The position numbers were made by a program, and so were the translations under genes. From contig NC_061866.1 in NCBI RefSeq assembly GCF_907164915.1, positions 25,065,905 through 25,129,904 on the forward strand: DNA of 64,000 nucleotides. Direction: 5' to 3'. Below, piece after piece: positions 20,602 to 32,699 of this stretch (position 1 is the stretch's first letter; each line of letters starts with the position of its first letter). This DNA is from Impatiens glandulifera (lineage: Eukaryota > Streptophyta > Magnoliopsida > Ericales > Balsaminaceae). Under the pieces are notes generated by a model. That model was not told where the DNA came from. It was given only the letters and a program-made list of their open reading frames with translations, and ran no database searches.

Positions 20602-21274
20602 TAATGCGAGTAGAATCATTACGACTAACACCGTGAGGTTCATTTGAATAATTCGAGTATAGATCCCCAAGGGAATAATTAACCGTGGACCCAATTAAAT
20701 GTGAGTAACAAAAGGTGTAAATAGTTAAATTTTGCAAGATAAATAGAATAAACAATTAGAGGACTCGGAATGATACTTGGACAACGGATGCTCAAGGCAC
20801 ATGACAGGAAACAACAAACTATTAACCGATATTGTGAAAGAGTCTGGTTCAAAGATTATCTTCGGTGACAACTTTAAGGGTAAAACTGTGGGCAAGGGTA
20901 AGATTGTCCATGGCAACTTAACAATAAATAATGTGTTACTTGTCGAAAATTTATGCTTTAACCTTCTCATCATAAGTCAGATGTGCGATATAGGATATAC
21001 TGTGGAATTCTATAAACAAGCATGCTTAGTTAAGAATCAACAAGGAAGTAATTTGTTGACAAGACATAGGGTAAGAAACATCTATAAAGTAAATTGGAAA
21101 AACAAATGTCCTAATTCTGTTTGCATGATTGCTAAAAATGACCAAAACTGGTTGTGGCATAAAAGATAGAATCATTTGAACTTTAAAACAATCGACTATA
21201 TTTGTACTAGGGAATTAGTTCAAGGAATTCCTAATATGAAGTTTTCAAAAGACAAGGTTTTCTCTTCTTGACAA

Positions 21275-22735
21275 ATGGGTAAACAAATTAAATCAACCTT
21301 CAAAAGTAAAGGAAATATTCAATCTAATAGATGCTTAGAGTTTTTACACATGGATTTGTTTGGACCAATTAGTGTAACCAGCTTAGGAGGAATGAATTGC
21401 ACTCTAGTAATTATTGATGATTACTCTAGCTTCACTTGGGTTATTTTCTTAGTCTCCAAAGATCAAGCTACCCCAAACTTAATTAAGATGCTTTAAAAAG
21501 TGCAAAATGAAAAATCTACACGTATTCATAAAATCAGAAGTGATAGAGGCACTGAATTTACTAATAGAGTGTTAAAATCTTATCTTGAGGAATCTGGAAT
21601 TAAACATGAGTTGTCTAGTGCTATAACTCCTCAACAAAATGGCTTAGCTGAGAGGAGAAATAAAACCCTTAAGGAAGTTGCCAGATCCATGATAACAGAT
21701 TCGGGTGTTGCTAAACTTTGGGCAGAAGCTTTAAACACAACATGTCATACTCAAAACCGGTCCATGATAAACAAACGTTTTAATAAAACTCCTTTTAAGG
21801 TTAACAATGACAAAGTTCCTAATATCCGGTATTTTAGGATATTTGGCTGTAAGCGTTATATCCACAATAATGGCAAGAACTATTTGACCGCTTTTGATGC
21901 CAAATCTGATGTTGGTATTATGTTAAGATATTCTGCAGTTAGTAAAGTATATAGAGTTTATAATAATAGGACACTTACTGTTGAAGAATCATCTCATATT
22001 GTATTTGATGAATATGTTGAAAGTAATACAACAATAGCCATTGATTTGTCTAACAGATTGGAAAATATTAATATCCAATCTGATAGTGAAGATGAAGTAC
22101 AAGTCTACCAAAGATTTTTTTATGATCAACCGGTTAATAACGCTGAAGTTTATCATGATCAAGTTGTTCCGCAACAAGTAGTTGACACTTCGGATAATGA
22201 CAAGGAAACTGGTCGGTCTGATACTATTCAACCTATCGGTCAATCAAATATTGATAAAATAACTGGTCGATCAGAAAGCATTTCAGGACCAAACTTCAAA
22301 TGGAATAAAGATCATCCTCCTAAGCTAATTATAGGTAAACCCTCTACATCCATTAGAATTAGGCATCAATTGTTAGAAGAATATGCAAATTCTGCATTCA
22401 TTTCACAGATTGAACCTAAAAAGGTGGATGAGGCATTACTTGATCCGGATTGGATTTTAGTAATGCAAGAGGAACTAAACAAGTTTGAGAGAAATAAAGT
22501 ATGGCATCTAGTTCTAAGACCAGCTAATCAATCTGTCATTGGAACTAGATGGGTCTTTCGAAATAAACTCGATGAAAACGGTTTAGTTACGAGGAACAAG
22601 ACTAGACTAGTGGCCCAAGGATACAAACAGGAAGAAGACAATGATTTTGAAGAATCATTTGCTCCTGTCGCCAGACTCGAGACTATTAGAATATTTTTAA
22701 CATTTGCTGTTTTTAAAATTTTTAATGTTTTCTAA
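21275..22735 (+). pseudogene. C2 integrase and start of reverse transcriptase
   Basis: Two adjoining open segments (21275-21496 and 21500-22735) encode the integrase core and C-terminal domain, then the start of RT ([29 protein letters not shown]). The catalytic Asp, Asp and Glu positions of the integrase are still readable, but a stop after IKML and the stop at 22735 break the frame. RT would otherwise copy element RNA into DNA. Confidence 0.82.
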
Positions 22736-23331
22736 ATGGATGTTAAGAGTTCTTTTCTAAATGGTATAATCAATAAAGAAGTTTATGTTGAATAACCGCC
22801 CGGTTTTAAAAATACTGCATTAATTAGTCATGTTTATAGATTAGATAAGGCACTCTACGGTCTTAAACAAGCCCCTAGAGCTTGGTATGACACACTCACA
22901 AAATTCTTGTTTGATCACGATTTTACCATAGGATCTGTAGATTAAACTTTATTCAAATTTGAGAAAGATGAACATATTCTACTTGTACAAATTTATGTGG
23001 ATGATATTATTTTTGGTTCAACTAACTCCAAATTATGTGACAAATTCTCTAAGATGATGACTGACAAATTTGAAATGAGTATGATGGGGGAGTTGAGCTT
23101 TTTCCTAGGTCTTCAAGTTCGACAAATTGAAGGAGGCACTTTCATCAATTAGGCCAAGTATACCAATGAACTACTAAAGAAATTTGGTATGAAAAGTTGT
23201 TCGGCTGACTCAACCCCAATGAGCTCCTCGATCAAGTTATACAAATATGAAGATGGTCAAAGCGTTACATCATTGCATATCATGGAATCATTGGTTCTCT
23301 ACTTTACTTAACAACAAGTCGACCGAACATA

Positions 23332-23922
23332 TTGTTTATAGTTGGAGTATGCAGGAGGTTTCAGGCTAATTCCAAACAATCTCACTATATTGCTGCAAAA
23401 AGAATACTAAAATATCTTAAGTTAACTCAAAATGTGGGACTGTGGTATCCAAAGGATTCCAGTTTCAATTTGACAAGTTATTCTGATGCAGACTATGAAG
23501 GTTGTAAAGTCGATAGGACTTTCCAGTTCTTAGGTGACCGACTTGTCTCATGGTACAACAAGAAACAAACCTCAATAGAGACCTCAACGGCAGAAGAAGA
23601 GTACCTTGTAGTTGGAAGTTGTTGTGCTCAACTACTCTGGATCCAACAACAATTAATAGATTTCGGTATCGAGGCTGTGGAGTCCCCGATATTCTGTGAT
23701 AACACAAGCACCATTGCCATAACATATAATCTAGTATTGCACTCGAGGCCCAAGCATATCGATATTCGACATCACTTTATTTGGAAACATGTGGCGCAAA
23801 AGCATATTCGACTAGAATATGTGAAAAACGAACATCAAGTGGCAGACATCTTTACCAAGCCACTCCAAGAGACTAAGTTTTCTTACTATAGAAATATCTT
23901 AGGACTTGCTGATATTAATTAA
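23332..23922 (+). pseudogene. C2 RNase H domain
   Basis: 196 open residues at the C-terminus of pol. Motifs include LTSYSDADYEGCK, STAEEEYL, IFCDNTSTIAI, RPKHIDIRHHF and HQVADIFTKPL, the standard copia RNase H signature. This marks the end of pol in this family; accessory ORFs follow about 790 bp downstream. Confidence 0.88.
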
Positions 23923-24652
23923 AATTTTCTAAAATACCGGCATGCATTCATGGAGAACTCTCATTCTTTTTCTTAAAGAAATCATCTCATATGTTTTTAT
24001 GAAAAACCGGGCACACATTGAGGGAGGAGCCTTTGCTTCTCCACATAAATTTTATGAAAAACCGAGCATGTGTTCAGGGAGAAGCCTTCGCTTCTCAAAT
24101 TATTCAAAATTGCATAAAACGTTTCTCAAAACATTCATATGCATGAAAAATAGAAGGAAAAACAATATCAAACAGATAAAACCGGACAACTTTCTTCTTC
24201 TGAAAATGGTAAAATTATTCTACCGAAATAAGTGTAAACAAAACTGAACGGCTCAAGAGAAATGGAGATAAAAACGATCGGTTATTTAACTGAACAACTA
24301 CCGCCCGGTAAATTCTCTGTTTCAAAACGGAAGTAGTTTTTCCTCAGGCCTAAATAACCGATCCTCTGAATACCAATTTTGCAGATAGCCGACCAATTAT
24401 TTACATGATAAATTTTGGTAGCTTCATTTTCCAATCAAAATGGGATAGTTGGCTAGTATTTAGTATGTCTTGTTTAAATCAATCCTTCTTAAACAACAAA
24501 CAATCATTCCTCAAATAACGTGAAGACCTATGTCTATCATCGTTCAAATTGGAAGACTGACATTCCAACAAAAACTTACTTTCTTGGAAATGAAACGATT
24601 ATACTCTTTTGTCCAGTAGAATCTATGATGAATTCCCAATCATAACCTCATC

Positions 24653-24659
24653 TATTTAA
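24653..24659 (+). promoter_or_regulatory. TATTTAA box upstream of accessory ORF A (C2)
   Basis: TATTTAA 50 bp before the ATG at 24709, within CTATTTAATGATGCCCTC. The same context (TTATTTAATGATGCTCTC) precedes ORF A of C3 on the minus strand near 59180. A TATA-like role is inferred. Confidence 0.5.
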
Positions 24660-24708
24660 TGATGCCCTCACGAATAGGAAAAATTTACACCTGAAAAATC
24701 TTCAAACC

Positions 24709-25486
24709 ATGTCATCTCTTTCAAAAGACAAAGACATGAATCCAACCCTCTCTAACAACACCCTTCTCATCGACTTCGATTCCATTTTATCATGTAAAAA
24801 AGAAGAAATCGTTTCCATGTTCAAATCCTTAGAGGACACAGGTCTGAGATCATTCTTAGAAGATCGTCATGTTATATATGATGATGTAGTAGTTGAGTTT
24901 TTCAAAAATGCTAAAATAATCCGTGAAAATCTCATCATGTCTAAGGTTCAAGGGAAGGAATTCATCTTCGATGAAGAAGACTTCGCACGCAGCTGCGAAC
25001 TTCCAACCGAAGAATTCACTAACTTCTCTTTTTCAAATGAAATAATCGATGATATGTCCTACTACTTCTCTTGTTCTTTCGATCCTGTCGAAAATCATGG
25101 AGCCAAATCTCTTCTACAAACTTAATATCAAATCCTTAGCGAGGTCGTTGGTAAATCTATTCTAGACAAAAAAAATCCGTCAATCTATACTCTAAGAAAG
25201 ACTTCGAAATGATGATATCCATCACAAAAGTCATTTCCATAAATTAGTCGAAGGTCATATTCGACAATCTAAAAAAATGATCTCTTCCGACAAAAGGCTG
25301 ACCGGCTATGCACCTCAACTAAGTTGTCTCTTCTTTGATCTCGACATCTACCTTGGTCCAGGAGTTGGACTTAATCCATCCCAACTTCAAACAAAAGAAA
25401 GGGTTCAGATGTATATTGATAGGGTGGAAAGAGCTAGAATCAAGAAAGAAATAACTATAGGATCTCATAGTTATCAATCTTAGGAT
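24709..25486 (+). pseudogene. Accessory ORF A of C2 (function unknown)
   Basis: Downstream of pol and separate from it. The first part, 24709-25125, is open for 138 residues; after a stop and frame changes the reading continues to 25486 (ILSEVVGKSI, then SKVIFDNLKKMISS, LTGYAPQLSCLFFD). The N-terminal signature is LLIDFDSILS..., LEDTGLRSFLED, VVVEFFKNAKII, then IMSKVQGKEF and ELPTEEF. The same signature is in ORF B of C2 and in both accessory ORFs of C3. No enzyme motif, signal peptide or membrane segment is seen. I recall similar proteins in Lamiales, some auto-annotated as dystroglycan-like, which I do not trust as a function. Confidence 0.75.
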
Positions 25487-25963
25487 CACATCCTTTTATC
25501 ATTTTATTCGGATGGGAAATTAGTCATTTTGTATCATGAGTCGGCTACCATATACGTTAAATCGACTTATTGATTAAAATCCTAACAAAAACAAGGTTTA
25601 TTAAAAATTAAGTTGCATCGGTTATCTATCTTAGGGAGAAACATTAGCTTCTCAAAAATATCTCAAACTTCTAAAGCACTTAAAATTAAGTAATGTGTCT
25701 AAAAACCGCTTGGTTTTTAAGTAGAAACCGATCAGTTGACCGATCACTTTGGGAAAGAACATGTCCGGCTACACATTTGAACCTTTCGGAGTATCTTTGA
25801 AAAGGTGCCTTAAACAATTAAATTTGATTCCAATTTTCAAAAAGTCATTCCTCGAGTAACGTGAAAAGTTATATTTCTTAATATTCACATTTATGACTAA
25901 CATAACGGCTATATTATCTTGCCCAATGGACTTTAGGAAGACTCTTGAGCGGTCTCATATGCC
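25487..25963. other. Spacer between accessory ORFs A and B of C2
   Basis: Non-coding. Parts (CATTCCTCNANTAACGTGAA near 25848) repeat the spacer upstream of ORF A (near 24510), so the upstream region was duplicated together with the ORF. The end (ATGACTAACATAACGGCT, CTTGCCCAATGGA) matches C3 in reverse complement at 59215-59285. Confidence 0.65.
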
Positions 25964-25970
25964 TATTTAA
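25964..25970 (+). promoter_or_regulatory. TATTTAA box upstream of accessory ORF B (C2)
   Basis: TATTTAA in GCCTATTTAAGAATG, 71 bp before the ATG at 26041. It occupies the same relative position as the box before ORF A. Confidence 0.45.
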
Positions 25971-26040
25971 GAATGATCTTTCTAAGAATAACTCACAAAA
26001 AATTTATCATAAATCTCTTCCTTAGTTTCTTCTTTCCAAA

Positions 26041-26328
26041 ATGAATCTAGCTTTTTCTCGCAACACTCTTCTTATCGACTTTAACTCAGTTCTATCTCTT
26101 GAAGATATTGAGACTCTCGAAATGGTGTTCCAACCCTTAGAAAATACTGGGTTAAGAAAATTTCTTGAAGGAATTCACGTGGTGTATGAAGAAGAGGTTT
26201 TTGAGTTTTTAAAAAATGCAAGAGTTATTGACAGTTTTATCTTATCAAAAGTGGGAGGAGAATCACTTATGATTGAAGAGGAAGACTTCACTCAACTCTT
26301 TGATCTTCCCACCGAGGGGTTCTCCTAA
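26041..26328 (+). pseudogene. Accessory ORF B of C2, truncated
   Basis: 95 residues, N-terminal part only. LENTGLRKFLEG, VFEFLKNARVID, SFILSKVGGES and DLPTEGF align with ORF A (24709), showing a tandem duplication. It breaks off exactly where repeat S copy B begins, so the missing C-terminus was removed by that insertion or a deletion. Confidence 0.75.
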
Positions 26329-26617
26329 TTTTTAAATGAAATGGATACAACAATTCATCAAAATTATTTATTTTGTCCTTTAATTTTTCTAAAATTTTGA
26401 GACAATATGAGTACAACTTTTATGCCAATTAATTTTATTTTTTATTTTCCCTTAACTCATTATTAATTTGATTAATTAACACATTAAATAATCATAATTA
26501 ATTGTCTTAAATAGGTTTTGGCCATGAGGTTAATTATTTTGATTTTATTTATTTAAAAATAATTCAAAATAATTAGTTTAATATTATAAATTGGAGTGTA
26601 GATTTTTAGTGTTTACA
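26328..26617 (+). repeat. LTR-like dispersed repeat S, copy B
   Basis: Matches 8890-9232 (AAATGAAATGGATACAACAA at the start, TAGATTTTTAGTGTTTACA at the end). Truncates accessory ORF B of C2. Confidence 0.7.
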
Positions 26618-28423
26618 GGTAGAATTAGTACATTTTACTCTTGCGACAACAATCAAGACTAGAGTCTAAGTGAGCACGAATGAAGATTTTAATAGCTTTA
26701 AAGGAGCGGCGAAATTCGTGATCGGCACGATCGACACAATCGGCACGGCTGACATGATCGACACGTTAGTCAAGTGAACTTCGGTCAGTTGATTTGGTAG
26801 TCGGTTACGGGAATCGTGGTTGGAGTCACGATCATCAGCACGTCTGTTACGTTCGGCACATCAAGGAATTTCGTCTAGGGTTATAAATTGTGAAATCAAG
26901 AAACATCGGTTAGGGTTTGAACAAGGTCCGGAAAAGGGTCGCGAAGTCTTTGCCTACGATTGTTTGAGGTTGGTCGCGGTTCAGTTCCTAGTTTGTTGCA
27001 CAGGGTATTTAAGTATTCTGTATTATTCTATTATGTATTTGCTCTATTTGCTGCATAATTATGTTCTTCTACAATAATGGGAAGAAAAAAAGCAACAAGG
27101 CAAATGAAGTTCAAGAATTTGATTTGGAGGTACAAAGGATGCTGCTGAATCTAAAATCCGTAGGAAATCAAAGGAAAATGTACAGGAAATTATACAATAA
27201 GACAATAAAGGTAAACAACCCGTTAATGTTCAAAATTCTGGTGAAACTGAAGTAGGAAAACATGGGAGAAATGAGAGAATATGGAGGGTTGGGTATAAAA
27301 AAAGAACAAATCTCTTCGGACTTAAAAATTTAATCACAAAGTTATTGATGCATGCATAGAAAGGAAAGATTGTTCTAAACAAAGATAAATTCCACCAAAC
27401 AAATATTCAATTGAATGTAAACTACCTCAAGGATTGGAATTTACTAAAGAAGGAAGAATATGAAAAAATAGTTAACTGGTCTGTGGAAATAATGAGGGAG
27501 CTGATGAAGTCCCAAAAATTAAAGATATATACTATCATAAGAAATTCCAGCTAGATGGTAATGAAGTCTGAAAAAAAAATGTAGAAAAGAAAGCAGATGA
27601 TCATGCATACAAAGGTCAAATCTACTTGTGTGAATTTAAAACAAAAGTCGAGATTTTCAACTCTCCTTGTGAATTTAAATTACCCAGTGAAGTGGATGAG
27701 AAATGCGTCAAAGAATTGGAAAATGTAGTTGTTAAGAACTATATAGGGAAAAAAACCATGTATCTTTTCCAGTTACCAAGGAGGCACTAATGAAACAATG
27801 GGAGCAGAAATGACTGGAGAAGGTTTCTACAAACATCAATGATTTCTATTTTATGCAATTCAAAAAGGGAACAAATTTGGATGATATTCTGAAAATTGGA
27901 CATAATTATATTGGATCGAACTGTATGAAGTTGGAGATATGGTCTAAAGAATCGAGTCTTCTAAGCAAACCAAAAGAAATAGTCCAAATATGGTTCAAGC
28001 TTAAGAACATCCCATCACACATGTATAATGCATAAACTCTAAGTCACTTTGCTAGTCTATTAGGGAAACCATTATATATAGATAAAATTGTAGAGGGAGG
28101 AAAGCACATTACTTTTGCTAGAATAAGCATTGAAGTGCTTTCTCAAAATACACTGCCAAAGAACATGATAGTTGTTGATAAGACGGGAAAGCCAACAGTC
28201 ATAGAAATCTCATATGAATGGAGGCCAAACAAGTTTGCTTTGTGTAATACTTTCTAACATGTTAGTACTAAATGTGCAAAAACAATTGAGGAAGAGTAGA
28301 AAATCCTGAAAGCCTAGGAAGCGAAAAAGTAGGAAAATGAAACGGAAGAGATAATCTCGTCCTCAGTTTCTAAGGAGTGTTTAGTTTTGAAATCCAAGTC
28401 AGAGTAAAAGGAAAATCATTTTT
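26618..28423 (+). pseudogene. LINE ORF1 relic with DUF4283 domain and CCHC remnant
   Basis: A leader of about 440 bp (26618-27060) is followed by a broken ORF. 27061-27255 is basic. After several stops comes a DUF4283-like segment (NYIGKKTMYLFQLP near 27740, KLEIWSKESS, VQIWFKLKNIPSHMYNA, LLGKPLYIDKIVEGG, FARISIEVL) and a zinc-knuckle-like tail (ISYEWRPNKFALC...HVSTKC) near 28210-28270. This is the usual order in ORF1 of plant L1-type LINEs, an RNA-binding protein. At least six stops or frameshifts show it is dead. Confidence 0.72.
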
Positions 28424-28724
28424 GGGTTAAATAAATAATTTTTGGGGATGAAAATCATTTAATCCTAAATTTTTTATTTTGATCCTTAATTTTCTAAAAT
28501 TACTTTAAGATAAAATAAGTATAGTATTTATCTCAAATAATTTTTTTTTATTTGGTTATTTTCCTTAATTGATTAGATTTTAATAATTATAATAATTAAT
28601 CTGATTAATTGTTTAATTAGGTTTTGGTATTGGGGTTAATTATTTTGACTTTATTTTTTTAAAAATAAATTAAAATAATAATTTTAATATTATAAATTGG
28701 GTATGTAGATTTTTAGTGTTTACA
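28424..28724 (+). repeat. LTR-like dispersed repeat S, copy C
   Basis: Begins GGGTTAAATAAATAATTTTT and ends GTAGATTTTTAGTGTTTACA, the same family and orientation as copies A and B. With copy B it brackets the LINE ORF1 relic. Confidence 0.7.
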
Positions 28725-29107
28725 ATTATATATAAAATGTTATAAATATAATTATGAGGAGAAAGAATATTTATATATTAGATATATTATATAAAATTAT
28801 ATATATATATATATAAATTAATGAAGATAATTTATATATTCTATATTTTTATGATGTAAAATATGATAAAAATATGAAATAATTTATAATGTTTCATAAT
28901 TATATATATATATATATTTATTTATATAAAGAAATTAAAAAATATATAAATATTTATTTTATTATATTTAGTGTTTCTTGTGAATAAACAAGAATAGCAT
29001 GACACCCCATAATCATAACCAACTCGTAACATATTAGTCTATTGCGTCAATTATTATCACTAGGCTACTTTAATGAAGTTATATATAGTGTTATATATAA
29101 TTATGAG

Positions 29108-29155
<48 letters not shown>

Positions 29156-29289
29156 AAATGATACATTGAGAAATAAATTAAGAGATAATAATTCTTAATT
29201 TTTTATAATTATAATACAATTATTATTATTATTATTATATACGTTTTATATATCATTAAATATATTATTAAAATTAATAAATTATAATT
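28725..29289. repeat. AT-rich stretch with (TA)n runs
   Basis: No gene. Contains a long TA run at 29111-29149 and shorter ones near 28800 and 28905, plus (ATT)n near 29220. It separates repeat S copy C from the LINE 3' end. Confidence 0.8.
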
Positions 29290-29369
29290 TTTTTATTTTT
29301 CTTTTGAAAAAAGGTTAATGTATAATAAAAATGATAAAAATTATTTAGGTCTGTCATATTAGCCGCATC

Positions 29370-31600
29370 AATCCAAATTTCTTAACAACTACCCATAGAC
29401 TCGGGCATCACCCAATTAATCCTAGTGATACTCCACAAAAGACTCCAGATACTAGTCACCTCTCGACAATGCAAAAGTAAGTAAGTTGCTGATTCAACTT
29501 CTTCGCGACACATGCGACTAACCATAATACAACCTATTTTTATGCACATATTATCTGTAAGAATTTCATCGTGAATAACAATTTATCCAAAGAACGAGAC
29601 CATGGAGGGAATATTTGACTCCCAAAGTTTTTTTCCAACAAAAATTATATGAACTCAACTTAGCAAACAACTTGTAACAATGCCCCACATTAAAATTATT
29701 CATGTCTAGCTAGCGCATAACATCTTGTTCAGACGGGCGTACTACCAAAAGTAAAATTCTATTATGAGACAAACTCTCCATAATGTTTAATCTACTTCTA
29801 TATCTAATTTGGCTAGCAAAACCACTAGTTCAAGGATCAAACATGTCATTAACTGTGTCACTTTTACATATAGCAATGGAAGCAAGCTTAGGATTCGTCA
29901 TGCTACATTTTTGACACTACACCAACTATTGTCCTAAAAATTGATCGAAGAACCATCCCCACAATGAATCTAGATTTCTCACGAAAACTTTTCCACATAG
30001 AATAAATGTCCCTCCAAATAATACACCCCGCTGGATAATTAGACATTTTGTGAACCAACCAGTCAAATCATAATCATACTTACATTTGATCATCGATGCT
30101 CAAAGACTATTTGGTTCTGTTGCAAATCTATAGCACCATTTGATAGAAGAGAGTTATTAAAGTAAATAAGATCTTGAATATCCAAACCTCCTTCATCTTT
30201 AAAATATTTAACTATATCCCAACTAACTAAATGACAAAACGATGAGATAGAGGATCCCATAAAAATTTATATATTATTCTCTCTATTTTCACCGCTACAC
30301 TCTTGGGAATAATGAATAACGGCGTCATATATGTGGGTATAAATGACAACACATTCCTAATGAGTATTAACCGACCCTCTTTCAAGATTAATTTACTTTT
30401 CCATATAGACAGTTTACATTCTATTTTAGTGATAATCGGGTCCCAAGAGACCTTGGATCGTAATTTAGCAACCAATGGCATACCAAGGTATGTTGATGGA
30501 AGATCACCAATTCTAAACCCAAAATATTTTCCAACATCATCCTTCTTCTTTTCAAAACAGGATCCGAGAAAAAGATATTTGACTTATTAAGATTCACTCG
30601 AAGACCAGAACATGCACCGTATATCCATAAAATATCCCAAAAGTGTTTAAAATTCATGTAGGTAGCTAGAACCATGCATAGAGTGTCATCAACGAAAAAA
30701 ATTTGATATAGTAAGATGATATATTCTTGACCCACAACTCACTCGACGGATGAGTCCCGAGTTTTTTGCGAACGATATCATTTTGAGAGAGCTTCCAATA
30801 ACGAACAAGAAAGGAGAGAGTGGATCACCATGTTTAATCCCTCAAGAACTCTCGAAAATCAACTACCATTAAAAATTACTGAAAACTTAGCCGTCAAAAG
30901 ATCTAATCCACCCAATCCATTTCACACCCATTACCATTATTCCCATTACATCAAACAAAATCTCTCAATTAATATGATCATAAGCTTTTTCGATGTCTAA
31001 CTTAACTAAAGCACATTTTCACCTCTTGAATTAACTTAGTCAATGCACTTATTGACTAATAGTACATCATATATTTGACAACCTTTAATAACGCCATTAG
31101 ATTACTAGGTATGACCGTCTTTAATACCTTTCTTAATTTGTTGGTCAAACATTTTATGACAATCTTATAGAAAGATGAAACGAGACTAATAGGACTAAAG
31201 TTCTTCACATCAATAGACCCTAGAGTTTTACGAATAAGATATGTCAAAGTAGAGTTCCAACTCTTATCAAATGATCAACAACGATAAAAATGATCAAAAT
31301 TTTCCATAATTCCCGTCATAAGAAAAGGCTTAGCCTTATTCACATCCCTTAATGGCCTTATCAACCTCTTCCAACGAAAAATCGAGTCTCCAACATATCT
31401 TTTTGTGCTAAATTAATTGAATAAAAAATAATACCATTCAATTTAGGTCTAACCTTAAATCTCTTAAACACATCCTTAAAAAGTTTTACAATACTCATAA
31501 AAATTTCTAGTTCATTATCATGAACTTCCCCCTCGATCGAGATCAAATTAATCACATTATTCATTGCTTGCGTGTTAGAGATCCAATGGAAAAATTTGGT
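29370..31600 (-). pseudogene. LINE ORF2 reverse transcriptase and zf-RVT tail
   Basis: Pieces on the minus strand: RKTLGSIDVKNFSPISLVSS and KIVIKCLTNKLRKVL (31247-31056), FFVDDTLCMVLA (near 30700, the RT catalytic FxDD region), LRVNLNKSNIFF, LPLVAKLRSKVSWDPIITKI and LILIRNVLSFIPTYMTPLF (30590-30230). The zf-RVT tail (DEILTDNMCIKIGC, ATYLLLHC) is near 29560-29440. All frames are broken, so no active enzyme is made. Confidence 0.8.
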
Positions 31601-31782
31601 ATTTATATCTGACTTTCAACCATGTAGCTCTACTTCGCTAGCGTGTCCCAATTTCTTCCTCCTTACACATATTGAGAAACTTACTAACAATGTGAAACCG
31701 AGAAGTAACGTCCTTAGTGGAGAGTTCACGAATCTCCTCAGCCCTATCAATTCCATTAATTTTATTACACAAGTCATTGATT

Positions 31783-32640
31783 TTAACACAATAAAGGACG
31801 ATCTCCCATTAACCAAATTTTGAGAAGCTTACGTAGATTTCTTAAGTTCATAAAGAGTTTACTCGACGGAGAACCAACTGATGTCTGACACACCCACCAT
31901 GATTGCACAAGAGGTATAAAGTCTTCCATGATCAACCATTTATTTTCGAATCTACATGGTCGATATGTTCTCTCCATCATACTGCGTTCCATCAAAATCG
32001 GTCGGTAATTTGAACAACTCCATTGAAGGACCTTTTGAAATATATTAGAAAACCCTTGAAAAATAGATTCACTAATTAGAAATCTATCAATACGAGAATG
32101 AACTTGTCCCTCATTTCCATTACCTCTCAGAAAGGTGAATCGATCGCCTTCCAAAGGTAAGTCGATAAGTACAAGATCTTAATTTGTCTATGAGAACTCG
32201 TGCATTAGGCTACTAAGCCTATTGACCCCTTACATTTCAGACGGGGATCTAATTTCATTCATGTCGCCCGCAAAAACAATTGGTAAGTCTCAAAGACTCA
32301 TCACGTTCTTCATTTCATTAAAGAACTCTATTTTAAATTGTGATAGAATCGGTCCATAAACCGTAGAAATTACCCATAGAAAATTATCCTCTCGATTTCT
32401 TAATTGAACGTTAACCGAGTATCTACCGAAATTAACATATATTTTCTCATACATGTCTTCATTCCATGCCACAAGAATTCCACATGACGCCCATATAGAA
32501 TCAAGAGCCTCCCAACCACACAACTGCTAATTACATAGATCCTTAATGATCCATTGATCCATATTCTGAAATTTTGTTTCACTAAAACAATATATGCCAC
32601 AATTAAGGGTTCCATTAATGACTTAATGATACCTCTCTTC
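31783..32640 (-). pseudogene. LINE endonuclease domain
   Basis: Minus-strand pieces 32523-32290 (DSIWASCGILVAWNEDM, ISTVYGPIL) and 32154-31783 (FTFLRGNGNEGQVHSRIDRF, FENKWLIMEDF) align with the apurinic-type endonuclease of plant LINEs, which nicks the target. The SRIDRFL motif is typical of the C-terminal part of this domain. Frames are disrupted between the pieces. Confidence 0.78.
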
Positions 32641-32699
32641 ACACAATCATTTAACCCATAAATGTTCCAAGAAATATTTTTTTTTAATCATTGATAAAA

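Larger units (their letters stand above)
19148..23922 (+). pseudogene. Copia gag-pol relic C2
   Basis: A degenerate copia polyprotein, plus strand, of the same family as C1. It starts inside the gag zinc knuckle (GHYMSECR at 19148), so the LTR and most of gag are missing. Then come the linker (19341-20090), protease remnant DNGCSRHMTGN (20777), GAG-pre-integrase, integrase ([25 protein letters not shown]; 21300-21735), RT (YVDDIIFGSTN near 22995) and RNase H (to 23922). Stops and frameshifts lie near 19605, 21168, 21495, 22735, 22945 and 23150. A MITE splits the linker. Confidence 0.88.
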
